Positions 26,301-34,395 are shown, counted from the stretch's first letter. The stretch is DNA of 64,000 nt from an uncultured Fluviicola sp. (GCF_902168135.1 NZ_CABHOL010000049.1:47532-111531); one strand, 5' to 3'. The notes: generated by a model from the sequence alone, not told the origin. Program-made: numbers and translations.

Positions 26301-26604
26301 CCATACCCCCATCGGTTATAGTCCCGGTATTCGAATCAAAGTTTAATGCTCCCGAAGCGGGAACCACCACTGAAAACCAAACATCCGAGCCGCCATAAGA
26401 AGCACATCCGGGAGCCGGTACACCAGCAGTTGATGTAGCATTTACAGTAGTTCCTGCTGTATAAGAGCATGACGAACCAACTGTTAAAGAGATTGCATTA
26501 CACGGATCATCATTAGCAGGTTGAGCAAACGATTGAAAAGCCGCTAAGGCCATAAATGTCAATACGCAATACCTCACGTATCGAAAGGTGAAAATATTTT
26601 TCAT
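23392..26604 (-). CDS. Giant surface adhesin with six 70-residue repeats and T9SS type B (CHU_C) domain
   Basis: 1070 residues. Signal peptide to FAQPANDDPCNAISL. A first beta-sandwich (~29-160; GSDVWFSVVVPASGALNFDS, pre-peptidase/CUB-like), a second module (167-310) paralogous to the neighbour's N-terminus, two Ig-like modules, six tandem 70-residue repeats (478-897), a PKD-like domain (MDADVTSGIPGLEVNFTNSS) and a type B C-terminal domain (NIFTPNGDGNNDTFYLRLEN, VNRWGNKMASYSG). Expected to be exported by T9SS and displayed. It follows the 134-residue small secreted protein by 26 bases. Confidence 0.9.
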   Translation of the reverse strand: MKNIFTFRYVRYCVLTFMALAAFQSFAQPANDDPCNAISLTVGSSCSYTAGTTVNATSTAGVPAPGCASYGGSDVWFSVVVPASGALNFDSNTGTITDGGMAIYSGTCSSLTLIECDDDDSQNGAMPAINLSGQTPGATLYIRFWKYSSGTGTFSICVKEPVPAPPCGASPLAGDACSNATPICDINGYCGNTSSSYGVDSWSNLTSAFCGSIENNSFLSFTASSSTISFDVWVNSSTMGYGIQIFIFSATNCSGAVTQYGPCYNPGSVPSGNVNITATGLTPGNTYYIMIDGNSGDVCNYTFAANSGVSIPVSVTPANATICEGGTVNLTAAGGNGTFTWDASADLNTTSGANVTATPPAAGTYNYTVNSSTGNPLCPSSTSATATIVVNPCGCGVTATNSGPVCAGTATVNLFATTIAGATYSWTGPNGFTSTDQNPTGVPIPSTPGTYTFEVTMTENGNTCVATTTVVVNALPTVSGGTNQSVCQGASVTLSGSGAQSYTWDNSVSNGVSFIPAGTQTYTVTGTDANGCQNTAQVVVTVNSLPTINAGTDQAVCPGTSVILTGSGGQSYTWNNGVTNAVSFTATTTQTYTVTGTDANGCQNTDQVVVNVNSLPLVNAGTDQNICAGGSVILTGSGGQSYTWNNGVTNGVSFTPVSTATYTVTGTDANGCQNTDQVVVTVNALPTINAGSNQSVCAGESVTLTAAGGQTYSWDNGVTNGVAFTPGTTQTYTVTGTSAAGCQNTDQVVVTVNALPTINAGADQSICIGGSATLTGSGGQSYSWNNGVTNGVSFIPGATQTYTVTGTDANGCQNTDQVIVVVNQLPNVGAGADQTICAGQFVTLTGSGAQNYSWSNGISNDVAFAPTNTQVYTVTGTNAAGCQDTAMVTVTVVDAPLASMDADVTSGIPGLEVNFTNSSQDANTYHFSFGNGQTYQTTTISDEPGTTYDHPGVYTVVLTAGNGICEDTAHLTIVVAYAPMSITVPNIFTPNGDGNNDTFYLRLENGASLEVTIVNRWGNKMASYSGVAGYWDGTVNGNLAEEGVYFFNYSATGMDGTVQTGQGDVQLIRR
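23914..25173 (-). repeat. Six tandem 210-bp in-gene repeats
   Basis: Six units of 70 residues, each with NxGxxQxxCxGxxVxLTGSGGQ and TQTYTVTGTDANGCQNTDQV. Several units are near identical in protein sequence (units 2, 3 and 5). Confidence 0.85.
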
Positions 26605-26630
26605 AGTAGTAGTCGTTGTAACTTAGTAGA

Positions 26631-27035
26631 TTACTTATTCTTAATTATCAATTCTTCCGCGTAAGTGTACATCAGCACCTTGTACTCTCCAATGGTTTCT
26701 TTAAAAATTTTCAGAAAATCATTTGTCGGGTGATCAACAAGCAGGTAAGAGACTTCACATTTTTGTTCTCCTTCCCGAACAATAAATTGCTCAATACCCG
26801 TACGGTCTCTTAAAAGTTGTTCTATCTCGGAGGCATGTTTTTGGAACAAATTAAAGTCTTCAAAGGTAAATGTGAGGCGATTTAATAACCCTTCATCTCC
26901 TTTTCGACCAGATTTGATGTTTTCTATTCGATGTAGTTCAATATCGCGGGATGAATCAGGTAACCCTTGAGTTTGCGAAAAAACAGCAGTATGCGCAACG
27001 AGCACAATGCCCGTAATGAACAGTCTTTTTTTCAT
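26631..27035 (-). CDS. Small secreted protein, partner of adhesin cassette 2
   Basis: 134 residues from the ATG at 27035 (MKKRLFITGIVLVAHTAVFS, signal peptide); an earlier in-frame ATG adds six residues before the KKR and is less likely. The mature part is mixed alpha/beta (NRLTFTFEDFNLFQKHASEI, CEVSYLLVDHPTNDFLKIFK) without a recognised domain. It may be a periplasmic accessory factor for the adhesin that follows. The leader just before the ATG is ATTACTACT, similar to the leaders of two other genes in this cluster. Confidence 0.7.
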   Translation of the reverse strand: MKKRLFITGIVLVAHTAVFSQTQGLPDSSRDIELHRIENIKSGRKGDEGLLNRLTFTFEDFNLFQKHASEIEQLLRDRTGIEQFIVREGEQKCEVSYLLVDHPTNDFLKIFKETIGEYKVLMYTYAEELIIKNK

Positions 27036-27165
27036 AGTAGTAATAAGTAACAATTAGTTAATACGTTCTTAAAAACGAAATTTACGAATAAAGGTTGCAC
27101 TTATCCAAAAAAAGATTGCTTTACAACTAGTAATGAGTTCAAAAATCAAATACCTTATCAAGAAA

Positions 27166-27198
27166 AAAAGGTGTGCAGACTGAATCCACACACCTTTT
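27166..27198. terminator. Terminator after adhesin cassette 3
   Basis: Arms AAAAGGTGTG (27166-27175) and CACACCTTTT (27189-27198) with a 13-nt loop and flanking A/T runs, just past the stop of the 721-residue adhesin. Confidence 0.85.
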
Positions 27199-27222
27199 GC
27201 GCTATTTTATAATTAGCGTACT

Positions 27223-29388
27223 TTAATGTCTTACCAAATGCATATTTCCCTGTCCTTTTTGGGTTGTTCCATCCAGACCAGTTACGATGTAATTATAAAA
27301 GTAAACCCCTTCCTCAGCGAGACTTCCATTCACTTTCCCGTCCCAGGAACCATTCACTCCCGAATAAGATCCCACTTTATTTCCCCATCTGTTTGCAATG
27401 GTTACTTCCAGGGAAGTTGCATTTTCCAGGGTAATAAAGAATTCATCATTCACACCATCACCATCCGGAGTAAAAATATTCGGAACGGTTACAATCAAAG
27501 GCTTATAAAAAACGGTTATTACTACACTGGATGTATCATAACAAACTCCGTTACCAGCGGTTAATACGACTGTATAAACACCTGCCGACCCATAGCTGAC
27601 CGTCGGTTGATAAGACACATCAGACGTTTGGAAAGACTGACCATTCCCGTAATCAAATGAATAATCCGTTGCATTGGTGCTGTTATTATAAAACTCTACG
27701 GTCAAAACAGGCATTCCGGAGGAAATATCCGAACTCAGTGAAGAAATCGGTGCCGGAACTACCGTTATTGTGATCTCACTGGTATCCTGGCAGCCGTTAA
27801 CATCCGTACCAACAACCGAGTAAGTCTGAGTACCGGATGGCGTGAACGACACATTGTTTATTACCCCGTTGTTCCAGGTGTAAGTTTGTGCCCCCGATCC
27901 GGATAGTGTAACCGGCATTCCAAGACAAATAGTCTGATCAGGTCCCGCATCGACTGTTGGCAGCTGATTCACTGTTACTGTCACCTGATCTGTATCCGTA
28001 CAACCACTTGCAGACGTACCTGTAACCGTATATGTTGCTGTTGAACCCGGAACGAACGAAATACCATTTGTTACTCCATTATCCCAAGCATACGTTTGTG
28101 CGCCGGAGCCTGAAAGTGTTACGGATTCACCCAAACAAACTGTTTGGTCCGGTCCTGCATTTACGGTCGGATAAACAACTTCTACACTTGTTGTAGCAGG
28201 CGGAGGTGTACAAGTTGTATTTCCATAGGAAGTGGTTGCTGTTAGTGTAAAAGTAGAAACTCCCGCAGGCAATCCGCTTGAGGTTGTACTACCCGATGTA
28301 GGATCGGCAATTGAACCAGCGCCTGTCCACAATAAAGTTGTTGTAGCAGTTATTGTAATCGGTGTAGATAAAATAGTCGGCACCGGAACCTGGAAAATGG
28401 AAGCTGTTGCAGCAGAACAGGAGTTGTCATTAATTACCGAACTGATTGCACCTGAGCTATATGAAAAAGTAGTCGGTGAACCACAGGTAGGTGTCAAATT
28501 TGAAAACGTAATGTTTGCATTCGTTAATGATCCGACATCTGCCCCAATACAGTCATAAATCTGTACGGCCCATCCTCCACCGGCTGCGTTACAACCGATT
28601 AAACTTCCCCAATTGATTGGTGTATTGGCAGGTCCGTATGTACTATAAGTTCCTGTCAGACTGGTCGGTGTGGGGTTGCATACATCGATATTTCCACTGG
28701 GAACATTTGTGAAACAAAGATTGTTTACATTATCACCACTGTTACATGTGGGCCCCTGACCAATTACTCCCGGATTCGGAAGCAGTAAAATAGTTGGCGA
28801 ACCACAGGAAGGCGGACCGACTAAGTAAAACGCCAAATCCGAAACAAATGTGTGGTTTGCGGTAAAGCAAACCTGGATCAGTGTATTCGCATTGATCAAT
28901 GATTCAGGCGGCGGCGGGTTGTAATAGGAAAATGATCCGGTTGTATTTACCGTAGATGACAGGGATGCATTGTTACATCCAAACACCCCGCTCGAAGCTG
29001 TAATTTCCGTATTTAAATTCCAGACCCAGGCAACAAAACAATCCGTAATAGTATTGGAGGCATCTCTTATTTCCACGCGATAACCATCGCTTGCAAGATT
29101 TGATATGGTTGAAGTTGCTCCGGCATCGGTAGATAATGACTGCCAGGATGAAGTGGCCTGGTTGTGATAAAACCAGTTAAAGGTGTAAGGCCCTGTTCCG
29201 CTGGTTGGTGCAGCCGTCAAACTTCCCTGTTGTGCGCCAAGTGTATTCCCGCACCAGATATAGATCGGATCATTCGGAGAACCATCTGTATAAGAAGTTA
29301 CGGAAGCACCTGAGTTTCCGTTTGGAGTAAGCTGTGCATGGATATGCAGCGAACTTAAGAATGCAAGAAAAATCAATAACTTTTTCAT
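27223..29388 (-). CDS. Large adhesin with proprotein-convertase P-like domain, two 70-residue repeats and T9SS type B domain
   Basis: 721 residues. Signal peptide to HIHAQLTPNGNSGASV. A beta-rich SprB-like segment (~50-125), then a region ~135-300 resembling the P/Homo B domain of proprotein convertases (LIQVCFTANHTFVSDLAFYL, GGWAVQIYDCIGADVGSLTN). Two 70-residue repeats follow (NAGPDQTVCLG and DAGPDQTICLG), then a PKD-like domain (SISSGMPVLTVEFYNNSTNA type) and a type B domain (NIFTPDGDGVNDEFFITLEN). The P-like domain lacks any protease next to it, so it probably acts as a binding fold. It begins two bases after a small secreted-protein gene. Confidence 0.88.
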   Translation of the reverse strand: MKKLLIFLAFLSSLHIHAQLTPNGNSGASVTSYTDGSPNDPIYIWCGNTLGAQQGSLTAAPTSGTGPYTFNWFYHNQATSSWQSLSTDAGATSTISNLASDGYRVEIRDASNTITDCFVAWVWNLNTEITASSGVFGCNNASLSSTVNTTGSFSYYNPPPPESLINANTLIQVCFTANHTFVSDLAFYLVGPPSCGSPTILLLPNPGVIGQGPTCNSGDNVNNLCFTNVPSGNIDVCNPTPTSLTGTYSTYGPANTPINWGSLIGCNAAGGGWAVQIYDCIGADVGSLTNANITFSNLTPTCGSPTTFSYSSGAISSVINDNSCSAATASIFQVPVPTILSTPITITATTTLLWTGAGSIADPTSGSTTSSGLPAGVSTFTLTATTSYGNTTCTPPPATTSVEVVYPTVNAGPDQTVCLGESVTLSGSGAQTYAWDNGVTNGISFVPGSTATYTVTGTSASGCTDTDQVTVTVNQLPTVDAGPDQTICLGMPVTLSGSGAQTYTWNNGVINNVSFTPSGTQTYSVVGTDVNGCQDTSEITITVVPAPISSLSSDISSGMPVLTVEFYNNSTNATDYSFDYGNGQSFQTSDVSYQPTVSYGSAGVYTVVLTAGNGVCYDTSSVVITVFYKPLIVTVPNIFTPDGDGVNDEFFITLENATSLEVTIANRWGNKVGSYSGVNGSWDGKVNGSLAEEGVYFYNYIVTGLDGTTQKGQGNMHLVRH
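27750..28170 (-). repeat. Two tandem 210-bp in-gene repeats
   Basis: Same 70-residue unit as in the two adhesins to the left, but only two copies; limits are approximate. Confidence 0.7.
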
Positions 29389-29390
29389 GA

Positions 29391-29699
29391 CTACCTGGAA
29401 GATTTAAGTTCATTAATCCGCTTTACCAAAAGCTCTTTTTCATGCAGGTAACGCTCTCTGTCAGTTGGCAATGCCTCATTTAGCTTGATCTCTAAAAAAG
29501 GCAGAGCGTCTATACATTCCGGAAGAGTCCAATCCTGGATAGTCCGGGTTTTAACCAGCTGATTCACAATAGGATCAGCAGCACTCTCTACCCCCTGAGC
29601 CTGGTGAACAACAACCCCGTTCGGTAATTGTGTGGTGTTTGATTGTGCTTGACATAACACTGGTAATATTGTTATGCCGAAAAGAAATACTTTTTTCAT
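29391..29699 (-). CDS. Small secreted protein, partner of adhesin cassette 3
   Basis: 102 residues with signal peptide MKKVFLFGITILPVLCQAQS. The C-terminal half is helical and charged (LPFLEIKLNEALPTDRERYL, HEKELLVKRINELKSSR) and may form a coiled coil. Two bases separate it from the 721-residue adhesin, implying translational coupling. No known domain. Confidence 0.7.
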   Translation of the reverse strand: MKKVFLFGITILPVLCQAQSNTTQLPNGVVVHQAQGVESAADPIVNQLVKTRTIQDWTLPECIDALPFLEIKLNEALPTDRERYLHEKELLVKRINELKSSR

Positions 29700-29739
29700 T
29701 TTATATATCGTAAGAAATTAATAGTTGCTTCAGTACTGC

Positions 29740-29768
29740 CTTTAAAAAACGCCCGCCATTTTTTAAAG
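29740..29768. promoter_or_regulatory. Hairpin in the 5' region of adhesin cassette 3
   Basis: Perfect 10-bp arms CTTTAAAAAA and TTTTTTAAAG around a GC-rich 9-nt loop, 40 bases upstream of the small secreted-protein ATG. It could be an attenuator or a stray terminator. Confidence 0.35.
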
Positions 29769-30035
29769 TTGCACCGTTTCAACGCATTTTTTCGTTGATA
29801 TATCAAGCTTGGAAGCCTTGTTTTTAAAGGTCTTTTTTTAACTCCACGTCTAAAATCCATACCTCGCGATACATACACAGTTTAAACAACCGAAACAGCA
29901 TGTAAATTTTTGATAAGTCAAGAATCCGGAATAATTTTTATTCAAACTTTACAATCCGGAGCATAGGTCATCTGAGTTCCTGCCAAATGATTTAGAATAA
30001 AATAACATACATACTTAATAATCTTCTCCTTTTTA

Positions 30036-30066
30036 TTGCACCAATACCATAAATGTGGTATTTTTG
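30036..30066 (+). promoter_or_regulatory. suf operon promoter with an overlapping dyad
   Basis: TTG at 30036-30038, 20 bases, then TATTTTTG at 30059-30066: a full Bacteroidetes -33/-7 promoter 58 bases before sufA. A dyad AATACCA-TAAATG-TGGTATT (30043-30062) covers the spacer and the first half of the -7 box, where a bound repressor would block transcription. The regulator is unknown; an Fe-S or iron sensor is a natural guess for a suf operon. Confidence 0.65.
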
Positions 30067-30124
30067 TCAACGAAATACAGCTTTATTTAAAATTAATCTA
30101 AATAAAGAGCACAAGACACTTGTC

Positions 30125-30448
30125 ATGATTACAGTAACAGAACAAGCAAAAAAGCAGGCAATCCGCCTGATGGAAGACGAAGGCAAATCAGGCTATTTCA
30201 TTCGTGTTGGTGTTGAAGGAGGAGGTTGCTCCGGATTGATGTACCAACTTACTTTTGATAATCAGGAAAGCGCAGACGATAAGATTTTTGAAGATAACGG
30301 AATTAAAGTGGTTGTTGACAAAAAAAGCTTCTTATACCTGATTGGAACAACGTTGGATTTTTCAGGAGGATTGAACGGAAAAGGGTTTGTGTTTTCAAAT
30401 CCAAATGCAGGAAGAACTTGCGGTTGCGGAGAATCTTTCTCCTTATAA
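30125..30448 (+). CDS. sufA: SufA/IscA-type (HesB family) Fe-S assembly protein
   Basis: 107 residues from the ATG at 30125 (MITVTEQAKKQAIRLMEDEG); the longer frame adds a sequence not typical of the family. A-type carriers hold and hand on Fe-S clusters. The three conserved cysteines are present: GGGCSGL near residue 36 and TCGCGESF at the end. First gene of the suf operon, 17 bases before sufB. Confidence 0.93.
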   Translation: MITVTEQAKKQAIRLMEDEGKSGYFIRVGVEGGGCSGLMYQLTFDNQESADDKIFEDNGIKVVVDKKSFLYLIGTTLDFSGGLNGKGFVFSNPNAGRTCGCGESFSL

Positions 30449-30465
30449 TATAGTACAAAATTTAG

Positions 30466-31911
30466 ATGGGTTATACTGAAAACGACTTAGCGAAGGATTT
30501 AGAAAATTCGGAATACAAATTTGGTTTTACAACTGATATTGAATCCGACAGAGCTCCGCTTGGATTGAACGAAGATATTATCCGGTTTATTTCTGCTAAG
30601 AAAAACGAACCGGAATGGTTATTAGATTACCGATTAAAGTGTTATCGAATCTGGTCTGAAATGACCGAACCTTCCTGGGCGCATATTTCATATCCGAAAC
30701 CCAATTTCCAGGGGATTTCCTATTATGCAGCTCCAAAGCAAACCAAAAAATACGAAAGCTGGGATGACGTAGATCCGGAAATGAAAGAAACCATGGCAAA
30801 ATTGGGAATTTCATTGGAGGAACAGCAGCGTTTGACAGGTGTAGCAGTTGATTTCGTGATGGATTCCGTTTCGGTTGCTACCAGCTTTAAGTCCAAACTG
30901 AAAGAACTGGGAATCATCTTCTGTTCCTTCTCTGAGGCGGTTCAGGAACACCCTGAGTTGGTAAAACAATACATGGGATCTGTTGTTCCTGCAACGGATA
31001 ATTTCTATGCAGCTTTAAATTCGGCTGTATTTACAGATGGTTCTTTCTGCTACATTCCAAAAGGTGTAAGATGTCCGATGGAATTATCGACTTACTTCCG
31101 CATCAACGAAGCAAATACCGGTCAGTTTGAAAGAACACTGGTTATTGCAGATGAAGGATCGTATGTTTCTTACCTGGAAGGCTGTACAGCTCCACAACGT
31201 GATGAAAATCAGCTGCACGCTGCTGTAGTAGAATTGATCGCATTGAAAGACGCTGAGATTAAATATTCAACTGTTCAGAACTGGTATCCCGGAGATAAGA
31301 ACGGAGACGGAGGGGTTTTCAATTTCGTGACAAAACGCGGAATTTGTGAAACCAACGCAAAAATCTCATGGACACAGGTTGAGACCGGTTCGGCAGTAAC
31401 ATGGAAATACCCGTCATGTATCCTGAAAGGTGATAATTCTATCGGGGAATTCTATTCCGTAGCTGTGACCAACAATTATCAACAGGCAGATACGGGAACA
31501 AAAATGATCCACCTTGGAAAAAATACCAAGAGTACGATCATCTCGAAAGGAATTTCTGCAGGTAAATCGCACAATTCTTACCGTGGATTGGTCCAAATTC
31601 ATAAGAATGCACACAATGCGAGAAACTTCTCCCAGTGCGACTCTCTTTTGATGACGGATGAGTGTGGTGCACATACTTTCCCATATATTGAATGTAAAAA
31701 CCCAAGTGCAAAAATTGAGCACGAAGCAACTACATCAAAAATCGGAGAAGACCAGATTTTCTACTGCCTCCAAAGAGGAATTTCGGAAGAAAAAGCAATC
31801 AGCCTGATTGTAAACGGATATTGTAAAGAAGTATTGAACCAGCTTCCTATGGAATTTGCTGTTGAAGCACAAAAATTGTTGTCGATCAGCTTGGAAGGAT
31901 CGGTAGGATAA
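30466..31911 (+). CDS. sufB: Fe-S cluster assembly protein SufB
   Basis: 481 residues, normal SufB length. SufB is the scaffold subunit of the SufBC2D complex where clusters are built. Recognisable stretches are [67 protein letters not shown] and the late [20 protein letters not shown]. Second gene of the operon; the spacer to sufC holds a strong hairpin. Confidence 0.98.
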   Translation: MGYTENDLAKDLENSEYKFGFTTDIESDRAPLGLNEDIIRFISAKKNEPEWLLDYRLKCYRIWSEMTEPSWAHISYPKPNFQGISYYAAPKQTKKYESWDDVDPEMKETMAKLGISLEEQQRLTGVAVDFVMDSVSVATSFKSKLKELGIIFCSFSEAVQEHPELVKQYMGSVVPATDNFYAALNSAVFTDGSFCYIPKGVRCPMELSTYFRINEANTGQFERTLVIADEGSYVSYLEGCTAPQRDENQLHAAVVELIALKDAEIKYSTVQNWYPGDKNGDGGVFNFVTKRGICETNAKISWTQVETGSAVTWKYPSCILKGDNSIGEFYSVAVTNNYQQADTGTKMIHLGKNTKSTIISKGISAGKSHNSYRGLVQIHKNAHNARNFSQCDSLLMTDECGAHTFPYIECKNPSAKIEHEATTSKIGEDQIFYCLQRGISEEKAISLIVNGYCKEVLNQLPMEFAVEAQKLLSISLEGSVG

Positions 31912-31932
31912 ATGAATAATTAGCAATGAATT

Positions 31933-31980
31933 AATTATCAATTATCAAGTTGGATACCGTGCACTTGATAATTGATAATT
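31933..31980. repeat. Hairpin with perfect 18-bp arms between sufB and sufC
   Basis: Arms AATTATCAATTATCAAGT and ACTTGATAATTGATAATT around a 12-nt loop. No T-run follows on the + strand, so it is not a simple terminator; a processing or stability element within the suf mRNA is plausible. The AATTATC word also repeats in tandem, as in other Bacteroidetes spacers. Confidence 0.7.
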
Positions 31981-32005
31981 CAGCAATTCATAATTGAAGA
32001 ATAAG

Positions 32006-32758
32006 ATGTTAAAGATAAATAACTTACACGCGTCGATTGACGGGAAAGAGATCCTGAAAGGATTGAACTTAGAAGTAAAAGCAGGTGAAGTTCACGCAAT
32101 CATGGGGCCAAATGGTGCAGGAAAAAGTACCTTGGCGAGTGTTTTGGCAGGACGTGAAGAATACGAGATCACGGAAGGATCAGTAGATTTCGACGGAGCC
32201 GATTTGCTGGAAATGGCAACCGAAGACCGTGCCCGCGAAGGTTTGTTCCTGGCATTCCAATATCCTGTTGAGATCCCGGGCGTTTCAAACGTAAATTTCC
32301 TGCGTACGGCTTTGAATGAGATCCGTGAATACCGCGGCGAACCTTCCATTTCAGCAAAAGATTTCATGGCTTTGGTAAAAGAAAAGTCTGCAATCGTTGA
32401 ATTGGATGCTAAATTGGCTTCCCGATCAGTAAACGAAGGATTCTCCGGAGGTGAGAAAAAAAGAAACGAGATCTTCCAAATGGCCATGCTTGATCCGAAA
32501 TTATCCATCCTGGATGAAACCGATTCCGGATTGGACATTGATGCACTTCGTATTGTAGCAAATGGAGTAAACACATTGAAATCTGATAAAAACGCAACAG
32601 TTGTAATCACGCATTACCAACGTTTGCTTGATTATATCGTTCCGGATTTTGTACACGTACTTTACGACGGAAGAATCGTAAAATCAGGTCCGAAAGAATT
32701 GGCCCTTGAATTGGAAGAAAAAGGATACGACTGGATTAAAGCAGAATTTGCTCAATAA
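32006..32758 (+). CDS. sufC: Fe-S cluster assembly ATPase SufC
   Basis: 250 residues from the ATG at 32006 (MLKINNLHASIDGKEILKGL). ABC-type ATPase of the SufBC2D complex. Walker A is GPNGAGKSTL, the signature is FSGGEKKRNEI, Walker B is LSILDETDSGLDIDA (SufC-typical DETDSGLD), and the switch histidine is in VVITHYQRLL. The upstream in-frame ATG at 31994 adds only four residues and is less likely. Confidence 0.97.
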   Translation: MLKINNLHASIDGKEILKGLNLEVKAGEVHAIMGPNGAGKSTLASVLAGREEYEITEGSVDFDGADLLEMATEDRAREGLFLAFQYPVEIPGVSNVNFLRTALNEIREYRGEPSISAKDFMALVKEKSAIVELDAKLASRSVNEGFSGGEKKRNEIFQMAMLDPKLSILDETDSGLDIDALRIVANGVNTLKSDKNATVVITHYQRLLDYIVPDFVHVLYDGRIVKSGPKELALELEEKGYDWIKAEFAQ

Positions 32759-32772
32759 TTTAAATCATACAG

Positions 32773-34041
32773 ATGCAAACCATTGAAAAAGAATCGGCAG
32801 CAAGTGTGAATTGGCAATTAAAAGGAGCTTTTCCATTAAATGAGGAATTGCGTCAAAAAGCGCTCGAAGTGTTAGAAAACACCCCTTTTCCAACTACCAA
32901 AACGGAAGCATGGAAATATACCCGTGTAGCCAAAATCAAGAATAGCAATTTATCCATCCAGGAAAAACCGGTTTCGATTACTGGAAATTTTGGCCTGTCA
33001 ACAAATTCTGTTCAATACGTTTTTGTAAACGGACATTTTTCAAGTGAACTTTCTTCCAAATCATATCCCGAAGGACTTAAAATTCTGCCGCTTTCTCAAA
33101 TGGATGAAGCGGAAGTGCGCGTTATGGGTGGAAATGTATTGTTGGACGGAGAAGTCTTTTCTTCCATTAATACAGCTTATGCAACCGACGGCTTATACGT
33201 TCATGTTTCTGCTAAAATGCAGATCGAGCCGGTTATTGAAATTATTCAGATCAATACGAATGCAAACATCCTTTCCAATCTGAGACACGTATTGGTTGCG
33301 GAAGCTTTTTCAGAAGTGCAGTTCATTCAGCGTTCGATCTCGGTAAATGGTTCGGACAACTTTACGAACGTTATTTCTGAAATCCATGTAGGCAAGAATG
33401 CGAAATTGACCATTGACAAAATCCAGGAAGAACACGAATCTTGCTTCCAGGTGTCTACTGAATTGGTAAACCAGCACCAGGATTCCAATTTCACTATTAA
33501 CACCGTTACTTTAAACGGATTGTTGGTCCGCAACAACCTGACTATCGAAGTCGACGGTCAGAATTGTGAAACGCATTTGAATGGTGCTTATATCCTGAAC
33601 GGGAATCAACACGTGGATAACCACACGATAGTAGACCACAAAGTGGCGAACTGTGAATCCAACGAGTTATACAAAGGTGTCATCGACGGAAAAGCTACAG
33701 CTGTTTTCAACGGAAAAGTATTCGTACGCAAAGACGCTCAAAAGATCAACGCATTCCAGTCAAACGGGAATGTATTATTAAGCGATGATGCTACGATCAA
33801 CAGCAAACCGGAATTGGAAATTTATGCCGATGATGTAAAATGTTCACACGGTTCCACAACCGGTCAATTGGACGAAGAGGCTGTTTTCTATCTGCGTGCC
33901 CGCGGTTTAAGCGAAGCAAGCGCCAGACAATTGATGGTAGGAGCTTTCATCGAAGATGTGATCCAAAAGATCGAGAACGAAGCGGTAACTGACCGCATTC
34001 ATGAAATACTGAAAGAACGATTCAATTGGGTCATTGAGTAA
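32773..34041 (+). CDS. sufD: Fe-S cluster assembly protein SufD
   Basis: 422 residues. Partner of SufB in the scaffold complex. The C-terminal beta-helix carries NHTIVDHKVANCESNELYKG, FNGKVFVRKDAQKINAFQSN, and CSHGSTTGQLDEEAVFYLRA with RGLSEASARQLMVGAFIED, all typical of SufD. In many Flavobacteria sufS follows directly; here it is 7 kb away and the operon ends at a terminator (34065-34096). Confidence 0.96.
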   Translation: MQTIEKESAASVNWQLKGAFPLNEELRQKALEVLENTPFPTTKTEAWKYTRVAKIKNSNLSIQEKPVSITGNFGLSTNSVQYVFVNGHFSSELSSKSYPEGLKILPLSQMDEAEVRVMGGNVLLDGEVFSSINTAYATDGLYVHVSAKMQIEPVIEIIQINTNANILSNLRHVLVAEAFSEVQFIQRSISVNGSDNFTNVISEIHVGKNAKLTIDKIQEEHESCFQVSTELVNQHQDSNFTINTVTLNGLLVRNNLTIEVDGQNCETHLNGAYILNGNQHVDNHTIVDHKVANCESNELYKGVIDGKATAVFNGKVFVRKDAQKINAFQSNGNVLLSDDATINSKPELEIYADDVKCSHGSTTGQLDEEAVFYLRARGLSEASARQLMVGAFIEDVIQKIENEAVTDRIHEILKERFNWVIE

Positions 34042-34064
34042 CCAATTTATCCTTCTTAAAATTG

Positions 34065-34096
34065 AAAAATCCATCAGCAAACACTGATGGATTTTT
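34065..34096. terminator. Bidirectional terminator between sufD and the convergent small gene
   Basis: Arms AAAAATCCATCAG and CTGATGGATTTTT with a 6-nt loop and a T-run on both strands; serves both convergent operons. Confidence 0.92.
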
Positions 34097-34118
34097 TTTG
34101 ATCTTTTGCTTTTAAAAC

Positions 34119-34388
34119 CTATTCCGGTTTTCTCTTAGTAGAATTTACCATTGGTATCTGTTGCCTATTCATCTCCGTTCCATTAGAAACAGGAATTTCC
34201 TGATTTTCCCGATTTATTGGTCTTTTCATAGTACCAACAGCCGTTGAATCTGAAACCAACCCTTCTGATGTACTGACTTTCTCGGGAACAGGTGCTGCAA
34301 TCGGTTTTCTGGCATTCGAAACCTGCTGTTGAGAGAAAGCGGCTGTTGAGCATAAACTCAACCCAAAGAATACTAGTAACTTTTTCAT
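34119..34388 (-). CDS. Small secreted protein of unknown function
   Basis: 89 residues with signal peptide MKKLLVFFGLSLCSTAAFSQ. The mature part is short, polar and low in structure (VSNARKPIAAPVPEKVSTSE, GTEMNRQQIPMVNSTKRKPE), rich in P, N, Q and basic residues, and looks disordered. Last gene of the adhesin/collagen-like operon, seven bases after the collagen-like gene. Function unknown. Confidence 0.65.
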   Translation of the reverse strand: MKKLLVFFGLSLCSTAAFSQQQVSNARKPIAAPVPEKVSTSEGLVSDSTAVGTMKRPINRENQEIPVSNGTEMNRQQIPMVNSTKRKPE

Positions 34389-34395
34389 CGTTCGA

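Larger units (their letters stand above)
29700..30124. other. Divergent intergenic region between adhesin cassette 3 and the suf operon
   Basis: No gene is supported; short frames here lack family resemblance. It holds a hairpin at 29740-29768 (CTTTAAAAAA, loop CGCCCGCCA, TTTTTTAAAG) in the leader of the adhesin cassette, and the suf promoter and dyad at 30036-30066. Confidence 0.6.

Noticed and set aside
20265..26604. CRISPR or direct-repeat array suggested by regular 210-bp periodicity
   Set aside because: The periodicity is the in-frame 70-residue protein repeat.
29696..29878. 60-codon minus frame upstream of adhesin cassette 3
   Set aside because: It is basic and low-complexity, contains the leader hairpin and has no recognisable features.
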